Below, in pieces: positions 58,812 through 64,000 of a stretch of DNA of 64,000 nucleotides. The notes beneath the pieces were generated by a model. That model was not told where the DNA came from and made no database searches. It was given only the letters and a program-made list of their open reading frames with translations. The stretch is from Kangiella sp. TOML190 (lineage in GTDB: Bacteria > Pseudomonadota > Gammaproteobacteria > Enterobacterales > Kangiellaceae). Position numbers and translations under genes: made by a program. The stretch lies in NCBI RefSeq assembly GCF_023706045.1, contig NZ_BQYL01000001.1, forward strand, positions 1,488,001-1,552,000, given 5' to 3'. Position 1 is the first letter of the stretch, and each line of letters starts with the position of its first letter.

Positions 58812-59447
58812 TTACCATTTAACCAAGATGTTATTTAACAAAATTGGTTGGGCTTGTTCATTTGGGTGTATACCATCTTTTTGCATCAGCTCGTCATTGC
58901 CACCAACGCCTTTAAGGAAAAAAGGAATCAAGTCAATATTATTCTCAGCGGCTAATTCTTGATAGTTTTGCTCAAAAGCTTCGGTATAGCGTTTACCATA
59001 GTTGGGCAGTATTTGTATCCCAAGCAGCAGTACCTTAGCTCCTGAGCTTTTGGCCATTTCAATCATGCTTTGCAAGTTACGCTTGATTAATGGTGGCGCT
59101 ATACCTCTAAGCCCGTCGTTTCCGCCAAGTTCTAAAATCACCAAATCCGGCTGATGTTCTTCTAGTAAAGGTTTTAGCCTTGCTAAACCTTGCCCAGTGG
59201 TATCCCCGCTAACGCTGGCGTTGATGACTTTGACTTCAGGGTTGTCTTTTTGCAATTTTTGTCGCAATAAATTAACCCAACCTTTTTCTAGCGGTATATT
59301 GTAGCCAGCACTTAAACTGTCACCCAGCACTAAAATGGTTTGCTTTTCACTGCTCTTAGCTTGGCTTGGAGCCATTAAAAGAAGCGCTAAACTCACTAAC
59401 AAGCCGTAGCTGGTATATGAAAACAATCTGCTCAACATAGATGTCAT
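58812..59447 (-). CDS. tesA: Acyl-CoA thioesterase I / arylesterase TesA (GDSL/SGNH hydrolase)
   Basis: Multifunctional periplasmic thioesterase/esterase/lysophospholipase L1. Seen: 211 residues; signal peptide (about 1-30); block I LVLGDSLSAGYNI with the nucleophile Ser; Gly in VSGDTT; block III GGNDGLRG; and DGIHPNEQAQP with the catalytic Asp and His. Divergent from ybbA, as in E. coli. ATG 59447 is used; ATG 59438 is also possible. Unusually, the hybrid two-component gene begins at the next base after its stop. Confidence 0.95.
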   Translation of the reverse strand: MTSMLSRLFSYTSYGLLVSLALLLMAPSQAKSSEKQTILVLGDSLSAGYNIPLEKGWVNLLRQKLQKDNPEVKVINASVSGDTTGQGLARLKPLLEEHQPDLVILELGGNDGLRGIAPPLIKRNLQSMIEMAKSSGAKVLLLGIQILPNYGKRYTEAFEQNYQELAAENNIDLIPFFLKGVGGNDELMQKDGIHPNEQAQPILLNNILVKW

Positions 59448-59650
59448 TTATTAAGTTAACTGGGTTTAATAATGGTGAGTTAAAGGATATTTTTCAAGTC
59501 TTCACAAAATTTTCAGTTGAGATTGTATAACCTGACCTCATAAAATCTAGCGCTATGTCAAAATCGAAATAGCCTGTAACAACTCAAGTCCAATTTAACA
59601 AAGTTTAATGGTATTCTAGCAGGAGTTCCGTTACCAATAATTAACTAATC

Positions 59651-60361
59651 ATGATTATCACACAAAAATTAACCAAGACCGTTACTTCACAAGAGCAAGA
59701 TCTAACCATTTTATCCGAGGTTAGTTTACGCATTGATGAAGGCGATAGCCTAGCGATCGTGGGAGCTTCAGGCTCCGGAAAATCCACCTTATTGTCATTG
59801 CTAGCAGGCTTGGATGTTCCATCCAGTGGTGAAGTAGAGCTTGCTGGACATCAGTTTCATCGGCTTGATGAGGATCAAAGAGCCGCGATTCGCGCGCAGT
59901 ATGTTGGTTTTGTTTTTCAGTCTTTTCATTTGCTGCCGGGTTTGACTGCGCTAGAAAATGTGATGCTGCCAATCGAGTTAAAAGGCGGAACAAACCCGAG
60001 AAAAAGTGCGCTGGATATTTTACAAAAAGTCGGTCTTGCTGAGCGGGTATCGCATTATCCCAATCAACTTTCCGGTGGTGAGCAGCAAAGGGTGGCCATT
60101 GCTCGTGCTTTTGCTTCTGAGCCGAAGATTCTGTTTGCTGATGAACCGACAGGTAATCTGGATAGCGCTAATGGTGAAAAAATCATTAAGTTATTATTTG
60201 AGTTGAATCAACAGTTTGGCACTACCTTAGTGTTAGTCACTCACGATCAAAACTTAGCCCAGCGCTGTCAGCGACAGGTAGGCTTAGAGGCTGGGCGCTT
60301 GATAAGCGACAGCGCTCACACAGCGATTAAGCACGACAAGTTGAGTGAAAAGGTGGTTTAG
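59651..60361 (+). CDS. ybbA: ABC transporter ATP-binding protein YbbA (LolD/MacB type)
   Basis: ATPase of a MacB-superfamily ABC system paired with YbbP. Seen: 236 residues; Walker [20 protein letters not shown]-loop [10 protein letters not shown]; signature [15 protein letters not shown]; Walker [14 protein letters not shown]-loop VTHDQN. In E. coli ybbAP is next to tesA in the same layout, and a link with esterase/thioesterase release of lipids has been suggested for such ABC systems. ybbP starts two bases after the stop. Confidence 0.94.
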   Translation: MIITQKLTKTVTSQEQDLTILSEVSLRIDEGDSLAIVGASGSGKSTLLSLLAGLDVPSSGEVELAGHQFHRLDEDQRAAIRAQYVGFVFQSFHLLPGLTALENVMLPIELKGGTNPRKSALDILQKVGLAERVSHYPNQLSGGEQQRVAIARAFASEPKILFADEPTGNLDSANGEKIIKLLFELNQQFGTTLVLVTHDQNLAQRCQRQVGLEAGRLISDSAHTAIKHDKLSEKVV

Positions 60362-60363
60362 GT

Positions 60364-62877
60364 ATGCATCTAAAAACCTTGCCAATGGCTTTAAAAAACT
60401 TCCGTCGTGATTGGCGCTCTGGTGAAGTCAGAGTTTTATTCTTTGCCTTGATGATCGCAGTTGCCGCGATGACAGCGATTGGGGTGATTACCGATCGTAT
60501 TCAACGTTCAATGGGCGAGCAGGCCAGCGAATTTTTAGGAGCTGATTATGTCATCAGTTCTCCACGCCAGATCCCCGAAGACTGGCTTACGCAAGCTCAG
60601 AAGCAGAACCTAGCGACCAGCGTTGTGCAGGGGATCAGTACCGTTTTATCTAAAGCCGATAAGTTCCAACTGGTCTCAGTTAAGGTGCTAAAAAGTGACT
60701 ATCCACTAAAAGGTGAATTGGAAATTTCTCAAGCAGCATTTGTAGCGGGCGAGAAACTACAAGGCAAACCGCAAGCTGGCTTTATGTGGGTTGAGCCACG
60801 GGTATTGAGTCTGCTTGAGGCAAAAGTCGGCGACAAAGTTGAATTTGGTGCCACTGAATTAACCATTTCAGGAGTTATTGTCTCGGGGCCAGGACAAGCC
60901 AGCGAAGTGTTTAACGTGGCACCTGGGATCATGGTCAATGCAGCAGATGTTGCGTCTGCGCAAATTATTCAAGCCGGTAGCCGCGTTTCTAATCAATTAT
61001 TAATTCGTGGTGAGCCGCAATTACGAGACCAATATATTCAGTGGTTAAAGCCACAGTTAAACGATACTCAGCGCATCACCGGTGGTAAAGAAGGTACGCC
61101 CGCGCTTCAGGCCTCCATCAGTCGCGCCGAATCTTTCTTGCGTTTGGCGAGTTTGGTTTCAGTAGTGTTGGCTGGAGTGGCTATCGCGGTCGCGGCAGGG
61201 CGCTTTAGTCGTCGTCATTTTGACTATGCAGCGATTTATCGCTGTTTGGGTATGCAGGTTCGGCAAGTACACCAATTGTATTTATGGCAGCTTGGTTTAA
61301 TGGGCTTAATTGGGGTTTTATTAGGATTAGTCATTGGCTTTTTGATCCAAGAAGTGATTATTTGGCGCTTTGCCGATTTTTTACCAAAACCGATGGTTGC
61401 AGTTAGTTTGGTTCCTGCGCTGGTCGCAGTGTTTTCGGGTTTAGTGGTATTGCTTGGTTTTGCCTTACCATCATTTTTTCAGATTGCCAAGGTGCCGCCA
61501 CTTAGGGTGTTACGAAAAGAGTTGGCGCCGGCGGCAGTTTCCAGCTGGGTTATTTATTTGCTAGCCATAGGTGCAATGGCGCTATTGATGTGGTGGCAAA
61601 GCGATTCGTGGCTACTGGTTGGAATTTTGCTTCTAGTATCGATAATCGCCTTTGCTGTGATTCGGTTATTTGCTTGGTTTATTTTTAAAATTGGCTTATG
61701 GCTTGGCAAGCGAAGCCCAACGGCAGTACGCTTTGGTCTAGGCCAACTAAAACGTTATCCGGCCTTTACCATTAGCCAAATCACGGCTTTTGGTCTTGCT
61801 TTTATGATCATGCTATCAACCTATTTGATCCGCACCGAGCTGCTATCTGAGTGGCAAAGTCAAATGCCGGATGATGCGCCAAACCATTTCTTAGTCAATG
61901 TGCAAAATTATGAAGTCTCAGCGCTGGACACTATTCTTCAAGAAAATCAGATTGTAACCAGCGGTATTTACCCTATGGTTCGTGGCCGCGTTACTAAGCT
62001 TAATGGCGAGTTGGCGAGTGAAGTGTTATCCAAAGAAGAATACCAACAAGCGCGCGCTTTGCGCCGTGAATTAAATTTAACTTGGATGGAAACTTTGCCC
62101 AACGCCAACAGTTTGGTGGAAGGCGTTTGGTGGGATCAAGAATCGAGCCAACAACTGGATCCGGATGCCGCCAAGATCTCTATTTCTACTGAAATCCAAG
62201 AAATGATGAAGGTAAAAATTGGTGATAAGGTTAGTTTTGATATTGGCGGCTTAAGTGTTGAAGGACAGATTGCCAATGTACGTGAAATTCAGTGGGATTC
62301 ATTCCAGCCGAATTTCTTTGTGATTTTCGAGCCGAAAGGATTAAAAGATTTCCCAGCCAGCTATATTACTAGCTTCCACCTAGAGGCAGATCAAAAGCCG
62401 ATTTTGAATCAAATCTTATCGCAAATGCCGACCGTGACCATTATTGAGTTGGATAAAATTATGGCGCAAGTGCAAAAAATCTTAGATCAGGTTACTTTAG
62501 CGATTGAGTTTATTATGTTGTTTGTCTTGCTAGCAGGAGTAGCGGTGTTGTATGCGGTGTTGCAAGCTAATCGGGAAGAAAGAGTCTTATCAGCAACACT
62601 GTTGAAAACCCTTGGTGCGCAAAGTCCTTTTATTCGTACCAGCCTGATTGCCGAGCTGGCATTGCTTGGTATTTTTTCTGGAATGGTAGCGGTTATCGCC
62701 AGCGAAATCTTGGTCTCGAGCGTTTATATTAATGTGCTCGAACTTGGCACTAAGCTACATCCTTTATATTGGTTTTTAGTGCCAATAGCTGCGGCAATCT
62801 TTGTTGGCTTGGCTGGTTGGTTTGGTGTTAAGTCGATCTTAAAACAGCCCGCGACCAAGGTTCTACGCCAAGCCTAA
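60364..62877 (+). CDS. ybbP: FtsX-like ABC permease YbbP
   Basis: Large inner-membrane permease working with YbbA. Seen: 837 residues; first membrane helix about 23-43; periplasmic domain to about 255; three helices at about 258-278, 310-335, 350-375; a second block of helices at about 395-465; a second periplasmic domain about 500-705; three last helices (about 715-740, 765-790, 800-822). This is the duplicated FtsX-domain topology with 10 predicted helices. The function remains undefined; a role in lipid or hydrophobic compound handling at the envelope fits the tesA neighbourhood. Confidence 0.92.
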   Translation: MHLKTLPMALKNFRRDWRSGEVRVLFFALMIAVAAMTAIGVITDRIQRSMGEQASEFLGADYVISSPRQIPEDWLTQAQKQNLATSVVQGISTVLSKADKFQLVSVKVLKSDYPLKGELEISQAAFVAGEKLQGKPQAGFMWVEPRVLSLLEAKVGDKVEFGATELTISGVIVSGPGQASEVFNVAPGIMVNAADVASAQIIQAGSRVSNQLLIRGEPQLRDQYIQWLKPQLNDTQRITGGKEGTPALQASISRAESFLRLASLVSVVLAGVAIAVAAGRFSRRHFDYAAIYRCLGMQVRQVHQLYLWQLGLMGLIGVLLGLVIGFLIQEVIIWRFADFLPKPMVAVSLVPALVAVFSGLVVLLGFALPSFFQIAKVPPLRVLRKELAPAAVSSWVIYLLAIGAMALLMWWQSDSWLLVGILLLVSIIAFAVIRLFAWFIFKIGLWLGKRSPTAVRFGLGQLKRYPAFTISQITAFGLAFMIMLSTYLIRTELLSEWQSQMPDDAPNHFLVNVQNYEVSALDTILQENQIVTSGIYPMVRGRVTKLNGELASEVLSKEEYQQARALRRELNLTWMETLPNANSLVEGVWWDQESSQQLDPDAAKISISTEIQEMMKVKIGDKVSFDIGGLSVEGQIANVREIQWDSFQPNFFVIFEPKGLKDFPASYITSFHLEADQKPILNQILSQMPTVTIIELDKIMAQVQKILDQVTLAIEFIMLFVLLAGVAVLYAVLQANREERVLSATLLKTLGAQSPFIRTSLIAELALLGIFSGMVAVIASEILVSSVYINVLELGTKLHPLYWFLVPIAAAIFVGLAGWFGVKSILKQPATKVLRQA

Positions 62878-62944
62878 TTTTAATAAAAAATAAAAAAAAC
62901 TAGACAGCCACTAGCTTTGGTTGCTATTAATAAAAAAAGGAACG

Positions 62945-62978
62945 ACAGAGTTATAGCCCCGCTTAGCTCTGTTTTTTT
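62945..62978 (+). terminator. Rho-independent terminator after ybbP
   Basis: ACAGAGTTA / TAGCTCTGT stem (one G-T pair) with a 10-base loop and seven Ts. It separates ybbP from topA. Confidence 0.82.
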
Positions 62979-63033
62979 AAATCTGAAACCTAATTAGTAG
63001 GTTGAAAAATAAGGCTTTTTTAAGAACTTCGAT

Positions 63034-64000
63034 ATGGGAAAATCTTTAGTTATCGTGGAGTCGCCGGCCAAGGCGAAAACCATCAATAAATATTTGGGTA
63101 ACGATTTTGTGGTCAAATCGAGCGTTGGCCATATTCGTGATTTACCAACTGGCGCGAGTAAAAAAGCACCAGTTAGTGCCAAGGAACGGGCGCGTAAAGC
63201 AGCGATAACCCGCAAGCTGCCGCCAGAAGAAAAGGCGCGACAAAAAGCTTTACGTGAGAAAAAAGCCTTGTTTGAACGTATGGGGATCAATCCGGAAGAG
63301 GGATGGGATGCACATTACGAAGTCTTACCGGGTAAAGAAAAAGTCTTAAAAGAATTAAAAAAACTTGCTGAAAATGCCGATACCATTTATCTGGCAACGG
63401 ATTTGGACAGAGAAGGTGAAGCGATTGCTTGGCACTTAAAAGAGTTGCTCGGCGGCGACGATGATCGTTATCAGCGGGTGGTGTTTAACGAAATTACCAA
63501 AAAAGCGATTCAGGAAGCTTTCTCCAAGCCTAGTGGCTTGGATATGCACTATGTTAATGCCCAGCAGGCCAGACGCTTTTTAGATCGGGTTGTGGGCTTC
63601 ATGGTTTCGCCGCTACTGTGGCGAAAAATTTCTCGCGGCCTGTCGGCTGGACGAGTACAGTCGGTAGCGGTGCGTTTGCTGGTGGAGCGTGAGCGCGAAA
63701 TTCGTGCCTTTATTCCGGATGAGTATTGGGATCTGCATGCTGATACTAGCACCCAGTCTGAGCAGTCGCTACGCCTGTTGGTTAATAAATATCAAGGGAA
63801 AGCCTTTAAACCAAAGAGTGAAAGCGAGACTCAAATTGCGGTTGACGCGCTAAATCAAGCTGAATTTACCGTTAGCTCGATTGAAAGTAAGCCACAAAAA
63901 AGCAAAGCGCCAAAGCCTTTTATTACTTCAACCTTGCAACAAGCGGCTAGCACCCGCTTGGGTTATGGGGTGAAAAAAACCATGATGATGGCGCAGCGTT
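63034..64000 (+). CDS. topA: DNA topoisomerase I, 5' part (runs off the window)
   Basis: Relaxes negatively supercoiled DNA. Seen: the first 322 codons from ATG 63034; [20 protein letters not shown] with the Toprim Glu; [18 protein letters not shown] with the Toprim DxDxE acids; [18 protein letters not shown] and [19 protein letters not shown]. The region of the active-site Tyr and the zinc fingers lies beyond base 64000. An insert rich in Lys/Arg (about 40-90) after GHIRDLP is typical of proteobacterial TopA. No stop or frameshift in the visible part. Confidence 0.97.
   Translation, partial: MGKSLVIVESPAKAKTINKYLGNDFVVKSSVGHIRDLPTGASKKAPVSAKERARKAAITRKLPPEEKARQKALREKKALFERMGINPEEGWDAHYEVLPGKEKVLKELKKLAENADTIYLATDLDREGEAIAWHLKELLGGDDDRYQRVVFNEITKKAIQEAFSKPSGLDMHYVNAQQARRFLDRVVGFMVSPLLWRKISRGLSAGRVQSVAVRLLVEREREIRAFIPDEYWDLHADTSTQSEQSLRLLVNKYQGKAFKPKSESETQIAVDALNQAEFTVSSIESKPQKSKAPKPFITSTLQQAASTRLGYGVKKTMMMAQR

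Noticed and set aside
62994-63290. 98-codon minus-strand frame over the topA start
   Set aside because: Antisense to the conserved TopA N-terminus; Arg/Ser-rich and without motifs.

Overview
The window looks like chromosomal DNA of a marine or halophilic gammaproteobacterium of moderate GC (by eye low-to-mid 40s percent). Conserved neighbourhoods support this: clpX-lon-hupB-tRNA-ppiD, sapABCDF, mltD/gloB/yafS/rnhA/dnaQ, nhaB/fadR, the ast genes, and tesA/ybbA/ybbP next to topA. Two sodium-extrusion systems (NatAB and NhaB) and a Vibrio-type TonB2 cluster fit a salt-water lifestyle. A Kangiella/Aliikangiella-like member of the former Oceanospirillales is my best guess, but it is inference from gene content only. 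No prophage, insertion sequence, CRISPR array or rRNA was seen.

Layout. 1-2000: a periplasmic protein that joins a Shewanella-like PPP phosphatase to a PI3/4-kinase-like domain. 2.2-8.9 kb: protein quality control (clpX, lon, ppiD) with hupB and two tRNAs (Val-TAC, Asp-GTC); clpP and tig are not beside clpX. 9.0-14.4 kb: sapABCDF peptide/polyamine ABC transporter on the minus strand. 14.9-23.4 kb: a predicted outer-membrane barrel, then DUF3450-ttpC-exbB2-exbD2-tonB2-TPR, then a secreted protein that may be a degenerate M16 peptidase. 23.5-28.0 kb: ycjXF and natAB. 28.1-32.4 kb: gloB-mltD (minus) and yafS-rnhA-dnaQ (plus). 32.4-37.4 kb: nhaB, fadR and a VolA-like surface lipase. 37.4-43.7 kb: sohB, a TPMT-like methyltransferase, a prolyl oligopeptidase, an orphan lipoprotein with a DAACS symporter, and a DUF4920 protein. 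43.7-46.1 kb: a BlaI repressor and an M56 antirepressor carrying a coiled coil and a TonB domain, preceded by two perfect 16-bp operators. 46.2-51.5 kb: arginine succinyltransferase genes, astADB on minus and astC divergent on plus, without astE. 51.6-54.7 kb: ompW with a probable FNR-type promoter, a UDP-glucuronate 4-epimerase-like gene and two small AT-rich secreted orphans. 54.9-59.4 kb: a 1312-residue hybrid two-component system abutting tesA. 59.6-64.0 kb: ybbA-ybbP and the 5' part of topA, which runs off the window.

Functional themes. The envelope dominates: peptide uptake (Sap), TonB energisation, lipoproteins, murein lysis (MltD), envelope proteases (SohB, PpiD, M56) and surface lipid hydrolysis (VolA-like, TesA). 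FadR beside the VolA-like lipase suggests that exogenous lysophospholipid use is tied to fatty-acid control. The least explained items are the phosphatase-kinase fusion, the BlaI/M56-TonB sensor, the hybrid sensor-regulator coupled to tesA, and the two small secreted orphans.
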